A stretch of 64,000 nt of DNA from Prinia subflava (lineage: Eukaryota; Chordata; Aves; Passeriformes; Cisticolidae). The first letter of the stretch is position 1; each line of letters begins with the position of its first letter. Below are positions 38,590 to 52,800 of this stretch, piece after piece. The notes beneath the pieces were generated by a model that was not told where the DNA came from, ran no database searches, and worked only from the letters and a program-made list of their open reading frames with translations. Made by a program: the position numbers and the translations under genes. Location of the stretch: positions 22,681,300-22,745,299 of the forward strand of contig NC_086254.1 of NCBI RefSeq assembly GCF_021018805.1. Direction: 5' to 3'.

Positions 38590-39370
38590 AGTAGTTTTGC
38601 ACACATTTGTGAGCAGCTCCCCTGATGTGTGTAGGAGGAGTTGGAAGGAGATACGGAGATGCCTGAAAACGAAAATATGGGAGACCAGAAACACAGTCTT
38701 TATTGAGGGAGCCGGAAGTAGCTGCAGAGCAGATGGGGCCCAGCCCAGCCCAGAGGACTGGGGTTTGCCTCATTTATGATTGCAGACTTTGCTCGGAGGA
38801 GGCTGGAAGGAGAGAGAATTCTTATTTCACCAACAGATAGTGTTGAGAAAACCAAGCCCAGGCTCCAGGCAGGAAATGAGGCTGTGGGCCAGACATGGCC
38901 AGCTGCCACTGCCCAGGGTGGGCAGCAAAGGCAGCAGCACTCCAGGATTGACGGGCTGTGGGATAGGAGATGGGGATGGGCCATCGGCCAGGACATGCCC
39001 TGCATGTCCCTCCAGACACGAGTCCTGGGATGAGTCTCTCCCAGGCAGGGAGTGGGAAACTGCTCAGCCCAAACTTGTGACCCCCAACACGGTGGCAGCG
39101 GGGCCCCCTGCCAGCCCGGCCCCACACACTGGGATAAAGGATTCTCCAGGGCTGGCTGTGTGTCACAGTGACCCCTGGGAGGACTAGACCCCTTCCAGCC
39201 TGGATGCAGCAAGGGCAAATAAAGAAAACAGTTCCTACGTCCAACAAACGGGACACAAGCAAGCTTCTCTTAGATACAGAGTCCCAGTGGAGCGAGGAAA
39301 TAAAAATAAAGTTAAAAGAGGGGAATTTAGCAGAAAAGTAGAAATCTCTTATTAAAAGGTAAGGCATTCA
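38590..39370 (-). mobile_element. Possible LTR or retrocopy remnant, minus strand
   Basis: Read on the minus strand, the segment has AATAAAGACTGTGTTTCTGG at about 38705 followed by a T/C-rich tail, a layout like an R-U5 junction of an avian endogenous retroviral LTR. Upstream (39190-39370) is a second T-rich stretch with AATAAGAG and TTTATT motifs. No terminal repeats, target duplication or viral coding sequence could be defined. A processed-transcript 3' end or chance composition are alternatives. Confidence 0.25.
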
Positions 39371-42300
39371 TTTTCTTCATGTGCCAAGGCACGGAAGGAT
39401 GCTGAGGAGGAAAACAGGGATTTCCCTGGAGAGGCTGCATGAGCTGCATTAACTTCAGGAATGAAGAAACTGGTACTTGTTCTTGTTTTCCAGGAGTGCC
39501 ACTCCATCACCACCTTCATTGAAATAAATTAAATCCTGAGCCCTGTTAACTTGTGACAGTCCACAGTGCTGCAGCAGAACTGCTTGGCCAAGTGGCGGCT
39601 GGATTTGCTGTTCACAAAATAGCGTTTAGCCAACTCCTAAAAGGATGCCTTGGGCAAGGAAATGCATGAAGATTTCTTGCTTGGTTTATGATTTGTTTGA
39701 TGCAGACATGGTCAAAGGTGAGACATCGTCGCAACCAATAATCTAACCTTTAGAACATATTTAATTAGCAATGACATTGCTGGAGGAGCCACCCAGAAAC
39801 TCGCTCGCAGGCCTGGGCTGCCACAATGGGACTGTCACAGACAAGTGAAGCCAGGGGAGCCTTGGAGCCACACTGGGACATGCCTGCCCTGCTCTGACTC
39901 ACCTCCCATCTCCCTCGCTACCCACAGCGCCAGTCAACCACTTCACTTTGACCCTTTAATTTTGCTTAGCCTCTTCCCCTCTTGTCTCTCCCTGCCTCTC
40001 CTCTGCATCCCAGCTAACACTGGAACATCAGTCAAAGCCATGCTCCCACTCTTCACCCTCTTCCAATAAAAAAAAATGGCATTGAACAGGATGAGAGGTT
40101 TCAAAGTCTCGGATCATTCCACAGGCAGGGTTAGGACTCGGGGCGGGAGCAGTGCCAAGTGGGGCTGTGGCAGGGAGTGCCCGGGGAGCCCTGGCTCTGC
40201 CCCACCTCCAGCCTGCCCCGGCTGCTCAGCCCTCCCAGCTGTGGGGAGCAGCAAACTCCCACTTTGTGCAGACTTTAACGAGCCCACGGTGCCTGAGACA
40301 CCTCAGGAGGGTTTGTGCGAGCAGCTTTGCCGACAGGGGAAGGCAAGCTCTGTTAGTGCGTGGCCATGAGCAGGAACGGAGGGACAGGTCCTGCCAGTGC
40401 ACCCACACTCCCGGGAAGATGTAGCTGCACCCTTGGAGCACGTCTCCACAAAAGACATTTTGTATCTGGAGGGAGAGCACTTTTGGTGGCTCGGGGGGCT
40501 CAGAGGGAGGGTATGGACACTGTTACACCACGTGTGGTGGGGGGACATTGGAGCTCCACATTCCCAGCAGCAGGGACATGGCTGCTCCAGTGCTGCACAG
40601 CTGCTCCAGTGCTGCACAGCTGCTCCAGTGCTGCGTGTGAGAGGCAGCTCACTGCTCACCCCAGCGAACACTGGCCATGGCATGGCTGGGCAGAGGTCTG
40701 GCAGGTCACATCCTGCACCCAGCCACCCAACAGCCATGGAGAGGGAGGCTGGGGCTGCCTGGGGCCCTGCACGGAGCAAACCCCCCTGCCCAGGGGGTGT
40801 CCCGAGGTCCTGGCCCTCAGATGGGCAATGCCACACGCTCCAAGGGCCCCAGGGGGCACAGAGCTGGGGAGCACTGCCGGGCACGGCCAGCAGCAAAGCC
40901 TTACTGGAGCTGACCCCAGGGGCGGTAGAGGACTGCTGGGGAGCACTCAACACTCAGGCTTGGAGTTTGAAACCATCATGCAAAGGATGCTCCACTTTAG
41001 CTGCACTTCTCTTCTCTTGTAACTTTCCACAGATACTTGATGTGGACTAATCTGGGCGGATAATCTTTGTTCTGCCACTACAGGGAAGGACAGGTCATAG
41101 CCAGGACGTCACTGCCCTGGCCAGCATTTTGCAGTCTTTTCCACGAATTCTGGGGCCTCTGGCACTTCAGCCCCAGTGGCAGAGTCTTTCCAGAATAGAC
41201 TTCATGCTGTGATTAGGAAAATGCCTCCATTTATAAAGGCAGGACAGTCAGCATCACACCGTGTCAGCCCTCCAGCTGCTCAGCAATGCGCTTGCTTTAG
41301 CTCTTCCCTGGAGTTTCTGCTGCCAGATGGTTTGTGAGGGAAGTGGGAACCTGAGCTGTGTCTCTGAGACAGACAGAAACTTGGGGTGGACTGGATGCTG
41401 ACCAGCTCTCGGCTTGCAGGAGCGATGTGCTCCCTCTCTGTCTTCCTCAATGTCTCCTGGCAGCACGGGGCTTGCTCCAGCTCCATTAAAGACAACACAG
41501 TCTCATCCTGGGCTCGGAGCAGGAGCAGAGGACACGTGCACAGGAGGAATGTAAATATTTTTTACATGCACACCCACAGCCCCAGCATATGCAATAAATA
41601 CTCAGCATATGCTATGTGCCAGATCAGAGACATAATTATTGATGCAGCAGGTTTTCAGAAAGACACAACAGGGTGTGTCCTTAATTTGGCAATCAGAGCA
41701 CACCTAAGTGGCCCTGGCATTTTCACCTGGGTATCAGACCACTGCCACCCACGGATGCAGCTATTTAATCTCACACTGGTGTGCCAGCAGTAACAGAGAG
41801 GAAACCAAACGCAGGTATTTATTTGTTTGTTAAGATGGAAAATCTCCACTGAAGGCTGCAAGGTGCTCCTTGCACACAAGCTGTAGACCAGTTCTCAGAT
41901 TATGCCACCCACTTCACTTTCTAACAAGGCTCTTAGGCTCTGATCTCAGTGGCACCTGTACACGTGCCCAACCATGGGGATGACTCACTCTGCCACAGTC
42001 AACAGATGCGTCATAGCTCCCAAAGAGGCAATATCCACAGGAACACTCCACGTTCACTGGGAAGGGAGCTCTCATCACAGAAATGGGCTAAAATGTTTAT
42101 CTGCTCATGGCACACTGAAGAGATCCAAATGATTTTGTTGCACAAGCCCACTTCTGAAAGTCGATCATCTGACCCAGTCAAAGTGGACTTGTGCAAAGAC
42201 TCATAAAACGCCTTTGGGATCCAAGTATTCAGTCAAGGGAATACAGCAGCCTGTACTTCCCAAAACTTCCCAGGGAGGGAAATTGCAGCTGATGAGATAA

Positions 42301-43429
42301 AATTATTGTGTAATTCAGTGCAAGTAATTTATCCATATTTTAAAATACTCTTTTAAAAAGTCCCTCTCAAAAGTCTATGACAATGGCTGGGGTAAACTGC
42401 TGCCAAACAGCCCAAACTGTCTAAGAGTCAGAAAATAAACAGGCTATTTCCAGTACTCCTGGAGGTCAAGAGGAGAGTGCCAGAAAGCTCTCCACTGGGG
42501 CCAGCCTTGTTTGTGGATCAGATGGAAGAATGCTGCTCTTCCCTGGCCTGTGAAGGATTGCAAGGACATCAGGCAAAACCAGATGAAAAGGCAATTCAAG
42601 CAGAGGTGAAATCATTTAATTCCTGCTAAGTGACAGGGATGGAAAAACATCTGCATTATTCAGGCACAGAGCTGGATTTCGAAACTAGCAGCAGAGGCAA
42701 GAAATTAGGGTGGAATTCTGTCTCTCTCGAAGCCACCTGACTTCACGACTTCACACCATGTAGAAATGCAACTGCCTGCCAGAAATCTGGGGACAAGGAC
42801 AACCAGGAACAAAATAATATTTCAGAGGAAATTGCTTTCTATTAACTCATAATTACATAATGCAAAATTAACTCACAAAGGCCAGTAGCTTAATTGGATT
42901 CCCAAGAGAGGAAAACAGTTGTATGGTGAATAAGAACCTTCCACGATCACATTAAGTATGATGGTTCAAATGCAGAATATAAATCCTTCTGCTATGAAGG
43001 AAAAAATGCCCATTTCCTCCCATGGCTGTTAGAGAGGGTGTTTTAAGGATTTCCACTCAATTGCTGACCAGTGCAAGCTGCTCAGGTGACCATTTGAAAT
43101 GGTTCCCTTCTGGATGCCTCCTTCCACTTTCAGCCACACACAAAATCATAATTAATCCTGTGAATATATTTGGATATGCTGCTGGAATAAAGTATAAAGC
43201 CTTCTAGCCACCTTAATCTTCCTCGCAACTTGGATTTTGATTAACTGGAACAAATATTTAATTAGAAAGGCGAAGAGATGAACCTCTTGACCACCCAGGC
43301 GCTGCCTCTGTAGTCACTGCCCTTTGATGTACAAGGAAAGGGCTTGTCGGACTTCCTTAAAACATGTGCAGCCTTTCTTTTCTCTTAAAATTGTAGCAAG
43401 GTCGGGCTCTGGTTTTGGAGGTGCCACTC
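39371..43429. other. Intergenic sequence, no gene seen
   Basis: Unique sequence between B4GALT5 and SLC9A8. It includes a 19-bp triplication at 40581-40635 and an A/T-rich block with several TAATTA/TAATTG cores near 42830-42900. No open frame resembles a known protein. Confidence 0.6.
40581..40635. repeat. 19-bp tandem repeat, 3 copies
   Basis: GCTGCTCCAGTGCTGCACA is repeated three times, the last copy diverging at its end. Confidence 0.9.
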
Positions 43430-43800
43430 AGAAGCGGTGCAGCGACAGAGTGACTTCTGCTCCTCTTGTTCAGATGAGTGAGGGGAGGTTTGCCTCGCCC
43501 CCCGCCGCCAGCAGGGGCTTGGGCGTTGTTTGCCAGGTCCCCCCGTGTCCCCGTGGAGAGCAGGGCTGGGAAGCTGTCGCTGCTGTCCCCAACAGCCCCA
43601 GAGCAGCGCTGCTGCCGCCCCCGGCAGGGCCCCGAGGGCTCGGGGCGCTCCTCCCGCCGGAGCAGCGATGTGGAGCTGACACGGGCCGGGAACAGCGCAC
43701 ACGCCGGGCTGGGCTGTAGCCAGGCATCCCTTTCCCTTTCCCCTCCCTTTCCCGTCCCCTGCGATCTGACAGAGCGCTCGGGTACCTGCTGAAAAGTCAC
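43430..43800. promoter_or_regulatory. Isolated CpG-rich patch in intergenic DNA
   Basis: About 350 bp of CpG-dense sequence surrounded by A/T-rich DNA, roughly midway between the two gene starts. A TATAAATA lies about 240 bp to its right at 44038-44045. It could be a distal enhancer or a noncoding-RNA promoter. The overlapping short frames on both strands look like GC-rich noise. Confidence 0.35.
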
Positions 43801-46800
43801 CGAGCTCAGCCTGTGGGAGACCTGCTGGAACCAGCCCCGCCGCCCTTTCGGATTCCCTCTCCTCTGGGCTTAATTAGCGCCTGCTTTTGGCACAGCACCG
43901 TGTGTGCCATGTGCTCTTACTTTCCCCCGAAGGAGAGTTTGCACCTTTACTACATTTATTTTATTCTGAGGAAATCCTAATGATTTCCTGTCATGCTTGA
44001 TTCTGATCCTGTTTGCTGTGGGACTCCTGCTGTCCTCTATAAATATCTGACTCTCAAATCTTTGCAGAAGCGAACGTGACTGTGAGCAGGGAAGGTGAAG
44101 TCAAGCTAAAGAGACCTTCACCAGCTCTAAAAACAGCTCTTCTCCTGCTGGTGCCGCTGATTTATTCCTCATCTGGAGAAAAACAGTTCAGAGCTCAGAA
44201 TCGTTGTCTTCAATTATTTATTTGTCTATGCTGGAGACTGGTGAGGTGCTGTAGAATGTTTATTGCATGGAAGTGTCGCTCTGAGGGAGGTTTAATTGCT
44301 TTAAACGTGGATGGTGATGAGAACGCCTTGGAAAAGCCATTTGCATACATTTTCTCAAATGCCAAATGTGTAACTTCCTCCACGCTCAGGCAGTCTGAGG
44401 CTGCTTCCCTGCATTACTCAGCTTTGCTGGGTGCCTCTGCAAAACTGACAACCAGAAATTCCCCAGCATGGAGCAGGAAGGGAAACTCGGGGTTTGAATG
44501 TGGGATTGTCTGTAACAGCCAAACCAGCAGGACTCTGAATCCAGGGCTGCAATTCTGCACACAGACCTCCCCTGCCCTCGGGGCTCCGTGCCGACAGCAC
44601 CGAGCACCGCCTGCTCCCGGCAGTGCCTTGACCTGCTGACCAAAGGAAAGCAAATCGGTGATTTCAACAACACAAGGCCGGCGAGCTGCCACCAAGGGCA
44701 GGGCACACACCTGTGCCACGCTGCACCCACAGCGCTGCTCACAGCCCTGATTGCGGAAAAGGCTCACCAGAAACATCGCTCCAGGGATCTTCACGCAAGG
44801 CCGTGCACAGACCTCTCGTCCTTCCTCCTCCAGAATTCAAGGGCAAAGTGTTTCTCGAGTGGCCTCGCAGGTTATCCAGCTTCAGTCACAACAATCTAGT
44901 CTAAACAGAGCTTTACTCCATGGAATATCTCACTCTGCAGGGCAGTTCCTCTTTGTAATTACTTAATGCTGTCAAATATCAGCTGTTGACACAGGCAGGA
45001 CCCTGCCTATAGGAGTGAAATGGGTGTTGATTTAATGCCCTCACTGCAAGGGATTCGTAAGGCGTCTTGAAACAACTTATTTCACAACTGCAGCTATCCC
45101 TGAAGAGGAGCTTGCTGCCTGCCTGCCTTTCCCCAGATACCTGCTCTTTTTCAGCTGAGATGTTGTACTTGGAGAGAAGAGAGGTTTACAGCAGCCGGGG
45201 GGGTGCAGGCTGGCCAGCAGGGCTGCACAGCAGCCCCAGCGGCGTTGCACACAGCAGAGTCAGGGACAACAGTGTTTTCTGTCTGCCACACAGTCCCCGT
45301 GCTGCAAGACCAACACCTCCTGGAAGCATTGGGTTTATGGTGGAGGTGCTGTGCAGCTGCATGTCTGTGATGGGTCAGCACCTTTCGAGTGCCGTGGATT
45401 TGCTGAGCCTGTACAAATCATCCGCCCAGGAAAGCCATAAAGAAAGGCACCAGCCCCAGTCCCCACAAAGGACAGCAGCTGTGCCAAGGGGGCTCTGAAA
45501 GAGGCAGAACATTTCCCAGGGGACAGCGTGGATCCAGTGTGACAGGGTTGTTTGTGCCATCAGAACAGGAACAGGGGCTGCAGTCCACAATCAGGCTGAC
45601 CCTGCTCTGGTATTTCCTCCAGGAACCTCCGAATCCCCACCCAGGCCCACACCAGGGTCTGCAGCTGACAGTGCAGAATAACCCTGAGATGTGGGGCAGG
45701 GCAGAAAAGGCAGAGCATCACCAGCTGGTACAGCAATGGCGGGGAGCTGTGGCAAAGCAGAATAGGATCACCTAAACTGGAATTTGTCCAGGACACCAGG
45801 GTTCATGCTTCTTATGAACAACCTGAGTGGCCACACAGCATAACTGAAATATTCCAATTGAAAGTCAGGCTGAATTTTGTCAGAGCAAAAGTGGAAGTGA
45901 TAGTTTGTTTAATGTCTTGCTGTCACCCAGTTAAAGCTGCGTACTTCCATGGAATCGAAGTGTCAGCCACACATCCTGAAATACAAGCTATGGGGCTCAT
46001 GACAGGGTTTCACAGAGGGTGGCCAGCAAAGGTCACCTCATGGGTGTGCTGGCCCCAGCTGCTGTGTCCCAAACAATCACCACCCCATGATTCAGCAGGG
46101 TGAGAGGTGCTCCCTGTGTGACCAGCTGGTTTCAGCCAGGTTCGCAGAGTTTCTCTTCTTATGCAACCTCCACTGGTTATTCACAATGGTTGACTGAGGC
46201 TGGCAGCTGAATTTGCTAAGAACCGTGCCTAGTTACAACAACAAACCAGGCTTGGCCTTGCCATCAGCATATTTTTCTCAGGCAAACCAAGAAAAAGATT
46301 TTTTTTACAGTGTGCAGTTCATTGTACACAACCTGGATTTAAGCTGTTTAGTTTGTAAGGGTATTTTAAACTAAACAAACAGCTTTTTGTTAACGTTTTT
46401 CCCTGGTGCTGCAGATTTCTGGGTTTAGAATAGCGTGGATCACTTTGAGCCATCCCTGCTTTGCTGGGACAGAGGGATGTCATGTTATATGTCCCAGCTG
46501 AAACTCTGAGACTTTGCAACCCTTTTTCAGTCCTGAAATTAATTGGAGTATCAGAGGAGGACCTGGCCCTTGGAGAGCAGGGGGAGCTGCTGGTTACAGC
46601 TTTATCTTAGCCCCCAGCCAGGGACAGCCACGGGCAGCAGCACCACAGGAACGGGCAGTGCACCCGCTTCAGTCTGTGCACCATGGCTGGATGGATGTGG
46701 CAGCGAGGAGCAGCTGGGTCCATCAAAAGAGTCATTGCTGTGGTGAAAGGAGGCTGGTAGAGCTCATTTCTTCTTGGAGAGTGGAGTGTCCAAGGAAAAT

Positions 46801-49800
46801 GGCCTTGCCAAGGAAATAAATAATTCCCTTGCCCTTGGCTTTTGCTCTTCTCTCACCAGGCGCTCCTCCAGCACTTCCAGACTGGGTCTGGCCAGGGAGG
46901 GGTGGAGTTTTTCAGTGGCGCTGGTCGGGTGCTGTGGTTTGTAGCTGTGACTAAATCAACACTGGTGACAGCCCAGTGCTCTGCCCACTGTCCAGCAGGG
47001 CTGGCACAGCTTCAGGGCCTTTCCTTTTCCACACTCTGCCCCCACAGCGAGCAGGCTGGGGAGCTGAGAGACTGCGGGGGGACACAGTGACCCTGAGTGC
47101 CCAAAGGGACATTCCACACCACAGGACATTGTGCTCAGCAATAACAGCTCAGGGACAGGATGAGGAAAGAGAGATGTTCAAGGTTAAGGTGTTTGTCTTC
47201 CCAAGTAACATTTATGAGCTTCCCTAGGAATGGCCCAACACCCACCTGCTGATGCAAAGTGGTGACTGAACTCCTTATCTTGCTTGTACAGCTTTGCTTC
47301 ACTTACTAAACTGCCTCTGTCCCAACACACTCCTTTTTTCTCACTTTAGTCCTTCTGATCTTCTCCCCCGTCTGACTGGACAGGAACAAGCACCTGGCTG
47401 GGTATTTACCAGCCCACCACAGCTAGATAGCTTTCCTTCCATTGTCTTTTCTCTTTTTTTGATAATATATCCCCTTTTTCCTGTGAGATAGTTATTGCTT
47501 GTGTGGCATTAAATCTTTGTTATTGTTGCTTTTCCACTTTACCTCTCTAAAATCTGCATTTGTCCCCTTATCTATGCTTCAGGATGCAGGAGCCATGTTC
47601 TCTGTCCAGGGCAAGACAGGCCACAGGGCCCTGGGGAGGGATGTGGCTCTGTGTCCTGTGGGTGCTGCATGCTGTGTGTCACAAGTGATTTGTGAAGTAG
47701 GTGTGAACAGGAGCTGTGTTTTATCAACAAAGCAACTGCTGTCCTGATGAGGGATTGCAGAGATAACAGAAGCAGGGGAACATTCTTTTACTTCTTACAC
47801 TTCCGAGAATGCCCATAAAAACCAGCAGCAGCAGATTCTGAGAGGAAGGAGACATGGGAGAGTGCAGTGTACCAGGCTGAGCAGAACATTCTCTCTGCTC
47901 TGACTTTGCTGTGTACTGAATAGAATACTTGTAGCATTTCAGCTGTGAAACTTCTCTCTCCCAGCAGAGGCACCATGGACAAGGTAATAGAGCCTTCCAA
48001 AAATCCTGGGTCCTCCTGCTTGTATTCCCAACAATCTGCTAAAAGGCTCTGGGCAGAGGTGTCTGGCTAGCTGCAGCAGGGCTACAGGCACTCCGTGTGC
48101 CCCCCTGTGTGCCAGCTGCCCTTGCCAGGCTGTCCCATTACTGGCAAAGGGCAGACAAGGCAGGCATCCTTCCTGGAAGGGTCCTGCATTTCCTCCTGAG
48201 AGGGCTGGCAATTCTGGAGGCAGCTTGAGAGTAAAAAATGCTTGTGTGAGCGAGAGGTGACAAGTCCTGGGAGTGCCCAGCAGCTCCAGGCTACTGCTGT
48301 GAGCGAGAAATGCAGTTGTTTGTACAGTTGCTCTCTTTTCCAATTGCCATTTGTTTGTAGACATGTCACAGCAGATGCACCTCACCACTACAACAGATAC
48401 TTGGACTCATTTACAGCTGGCACCAGTAAACGTAATCCAGCTAACCAAACACTCTGTTTATCAGAGCTGTCACAAAGATTGTTAATTCCCGTTGACAGAA
48501 GGGCTTTCAGGAAAGTCCGTAATAAGGAAAGAGGAAGAACTTTTAATTTATAGACCAACAAGAATGTAATCCAGAGAATAGTGAGCCCTGCCCTTAACGA
48601 ACAGGTATTGAGCATTTAAAGGAACCCTGGGCGGAGGGCAGGCAGTGAGGAGGGGAGCAGTGCAGGAAGGAGGGCAGGGCTCAGGCAAGGCCCAGCTCTC
48701 TGCAGATGGTTTTGAGGTTTCACCTCCCTGGTGACAAATGGCCCCTGTCGGGGCAGCAGCTGCCACTGCCACCGAGGGCAAACGTAGACACAGCACTCAC
48801 AGCTCCCCGCAGCACACGGGCCCCTGTCCAAGGAATCTGGTGGCAACCAGGTCCAGAACAGAAAAGGAGGTGGCTGAGCTCACAGTCCAGTGGGGACGGG
48901 CTGCCAGAGGAAGCTGCAGATACTGGAAGTTTCCATGATTTTTATATACTAAGGAATCACTGGAGAGGCTTTTGGGAGCCAGGCTTACCCTGCTCTTTGC
49001 CTCCTGAGTTGCCTCCTTACAGCCTCTGCTGGGTTTGGGCATGGGAAAGGGGGGCAGTTGGTTGTTTAAATTCTAATTCTGGCCTGGCCATAATTGATTG
49101 TTCCATTCTTCATATTTTATTATTTTTTTCTTAATTTACAAATGTTGCTTTCTACTGCTGTTGTCTTCTTTCCCTGTCATTCCCTTACACAAACACACAT
49201 GCAATGTGCCAAATTCTGGGGTAGATACACATGCACCAAATACATAAATACACTCCAGAAACCACGCCTGGGGCCAGATGCAGGAGGCTCAGTCTTGCAA
49301 TGCTGGTTTGAAATGAAGGATTGAACAGCCCTTTGAAAAAGAAAGTAGATTGACTTGAGGAAGACATTCAGGAAGAAATGGAAAAGCATGTGACTTAGTC
49401 ATCACTGCCTTCCCACATCTCATGTCGTGAGTGTGCAGAAGCCTTTGGTCACTGCTGGGAAGAAGGCGTGGGGCCTGCAGGACCCCCTGGGCTGTGCAGT
49501 GTGGCCATGTCCCTGGGACTGGCAGGGGACACGAGCTGCCCATGCTGGTGCAGAATGGGCAGATCAGCAAATGGGGTTAGTGAGACCCATCTGTGCCTGT
49601 AAACAGCCCAAACCCTCTTTACTACGAGATTGGGGTAAAAAAGTGGAAGCAGGTTTCCCCAGTGTGTTTGGGTCTCGAGATAAAGTGTTGGTCAGAAGGC
49701 AGGTGGAAAGAACCCTGTGAGATTCTTCCCAGCTCACCCGCTGACTTGCTGTCTGTTCTGGGCCCGTTTCTCCAGCCTCTCTGTGCCTCAGTTTAGGCAT

Positions 49801-52800
49801 TTGTAAAACAGCAACTGCCTCCTGCCGAAGCCTGTCACTAAACATAGCCCGTTTGTGCTGGGAGAGTCACGTCGTGAGACAGAAGGCCCATCACACACTG
49901 CTGGGAGAGGGGACTCGATGAGTCACGGCACAGCACCAGCTCTGAAATTCATGAAATGCCTGAGTTCACAGTCAAAAAAATTCAGTGTTTAAAACAAAAA
50001 ACAAGAGAGGAAAATTCCTCCCTGTCCTGTCTCTGGGGTAGCACCTCCTGGCTGTACCTGCCAGTCTGAAGCACGCAGCCAGCAGAGCCTGTCTGCTGGT
50101 GCAGCAGGAGCTCTGTGCATGGGGACAGCGCTGTGCCTGCCTGCCTGGCAGGGCAGCTGTTGGCCTGTGGCAGGGCACAAGGCAGCATGAACGAACCAAA
50201 AATGAAGAAATGATGTTGGGGTCAGGAGAGCTGCGTTTCCCTGAACAGCAGTCAGGGCTGGAGAGGCATTGCTGGCATTGCTCCTCAGCAAGGTGCTCTT
50301 CATCCAAAGCGAGGGAGGAGCTCGGTCTCCCCAGCCTGTGTGTTCAGCCTCTCAGCGAGCAGTGCCAGCAGGTGAGGTGGCAGTGTCCTTGGGGACACTC
50401 CCTCAAATGCCCTTCGGGTCTCTGTTTCCCAGGGCTGATCTCCTTTGCATTCCAGGTGAATCACAGCCTTTGGTGCCAGCAGCACATCTCGCTGGGCACT
50501 GGCTGCAGCCACGCACTGGGATTCCCACTGTCAATGCTTCCTCCTGGATAAACTCCAGATTGAGCATGTCAAAACCAGACTAAACATGCAATGAAAAGCA
50601 AACAAACCAAGCATCCAATAGTTTCAAACAACAGATAACAAAGCAACAGGAGAGACATTATCTAGTGAGAACTAGTGCCTGGAATTTGCCTACCTATGTA
50701 TTTATTTATGTTTATACGTGCAAGTCTGTGTACATATATGCACCCAGGCATATGCCTAGTGCATATAGCTGGAGAACAAGAGAATAAAATGTTATACATG
50801 CTAAGACACATTAAGAAATGGAAAAACAACTCCGTACAGTGAAGGGTCTAAAAGTATTTTCAGCATTTCTTCAGTCAGCCTAAGAGAATCTTTCACATCT
50901 ATCCCAAAGCAAGAAAGCAAATCACACACTGATGCTTTCCCTGACCCCTTAGCGGCAGCTGAACCTTCACCTGTGTAATAAAGAAATGTCCTGGGTTTAA
51001 TGACAAAGATCATTCATCTGCCCTGTGAAAGTACTGCCAGTTCTTTCTTTTTCAGTCTCAGACCGAGAGAAGGGAGTGAGAGAAGATGATCCATTTGTGC
51101 AGAGGTTGTTCTCAGGTCAGTGCAGCTCTCCAGCACCCACATCCCAGCCTGCCAAGATCTTCAGCAGCTGTAATGGGGCCAGTCCTGGGTGAGGCTGAAG
51201 CCCCCAAAAGGCAGATCTTTTGTATGCAATAACTTTGAAAACACTGGCTCGTTTTGGATTTTGGCCTATACTATATTCCACGCCAGAATCAGGATCTGGC
51301 TTCAGGTGCGTTTAGAGCTGAATCCCCCTCCATAACCCAGGAAATATTTTATCTTTACTATGAATCGAAGCTTGAAGGGAACTGATATATTTAAATACTT
51401 GTAGGTTAGTTCTACAGTAACTCCAGTTGAAGCACTTCCACCTTCCCTGCTGGCAGCCTCCTCCCACGGTTGCTGCCCCCCACTGCAGAAGGAAGTTCAG
51501 CACCCTGTTTCAGAGAGATTTGACTCAAGGGTACTTCAACATGCCTGAGATCACCATGTTTGTAGATAATCTAAAAGGCAAACCCACATGTCTTCAAGGC
51601 CAAAGACTGTCATAAGAGCTAAAACAACTCCCTAGAGTAAATCTGGCATGCCCTTGGTCTTTAGAGCCGATAGAGACCACTCCTGAGCAAGAACAAAGTC
51701 CTGGGCTGTGAATTAGCACCTTCCCCAACATTTCCAGCACAAGGTCACAGCTGGTCACTCACGCATCTGTGCCTGCCCTCAGTGTTCTGCATACCTATCT
51801 ATTTAGGCTGCTCTGCATAATTTAAGAATTAAAACTAAACACTATGTTACTACAGTCACATCATCTTAGATGAGCTTAAACAACTGTGAAATTCCTGTGA
51901 TCTATCAAAAGCAACGTTCAGTTCATGTATTAATCAACAGATGCTCAGTAGCTGTGCATCAGAAAACCACAAGTGAGAAGCAGCCTGAACAGCCTCCTAC
52001 CAAAATTATTACTTTCCTTGTGACTAAGTCCTTGAAATACCAAGTGCACCACGATGCTGGAGAGGTGCTTGGCTTGGCTACCTCAGTGGTAGTGGCATGG
52101 ACTGGCCTCTTCTCACTGGAAACAACAGGTCAAACAAGCCATTTGACAAGCAGCGATTTCCTGCTGATGAGTCAGAGATGAGACACGAAAATCACCCTCT
52201 CTTCCCACAGAACATTTGAGACATTATAATTGGGTATCACCTGTGGTTACTTCACCCAGAGTGTGCTGGGCCAAGCATGTGTGTGCAGTGGAAAGAAGAC
52301 AGTTCACAGTATCTGACCAGCTGCTACGTGCTGCCTGCTGCAATTTCCTGTTCTCACACAGTAGCCTGACCCAGCAGCCTGTTGCCTCCAACTGCTCTGA
52401 TGCTCCCTCTCCAACAGGGCTCCCTGTGACCCTTATTCTCTATCTACCTTTTGCCCTCTTCCTGTTTGATGTTTTTTTCCCTTCAGATCCTGGCCTTTGT
52501 GAGGTTCAGTGCTGGGTCTGTGTTTATGTCGCCAGGCCTCTACTTTCCTGGCTAAATCTTCCTCCCTTTCACATCCCTTCCTGAACCCTTCCCATCCTCC
52601 CAAGCCCATCTGTGGTTTTCCTTTGGCCAGGGCCAGCAGGCACAGTGAGGACAAGGTCAGTCACATCCTCAAGAGTTACATCTGCACTCATCCCTTTTCT
52701 GCACCAGTCCCTCATGATCAAAAGCACATGACAGCTAAAAGGCCAGGAAAAGAAAACAAGTCTGGAGCTTTCTGATCGCGCTAGTCGAAAGATTTAAGGA

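Noticed and set aside
37068..38594. 508-codon plus-strand open frame across the B4GALT5 promoter
   Set aside because: It is antisense to exon 1 through a stop-poor CpG island, and its composition is Arg/Pro/Ala noise followed by the 22-bp repeat.
44076..44639. 187-codon plus-strand open frame after a TATA-like motif
   Set aside because: No recognisable domain or homologue and no supporting splice structure. Kept only as a lead under the CpG-patch finding.
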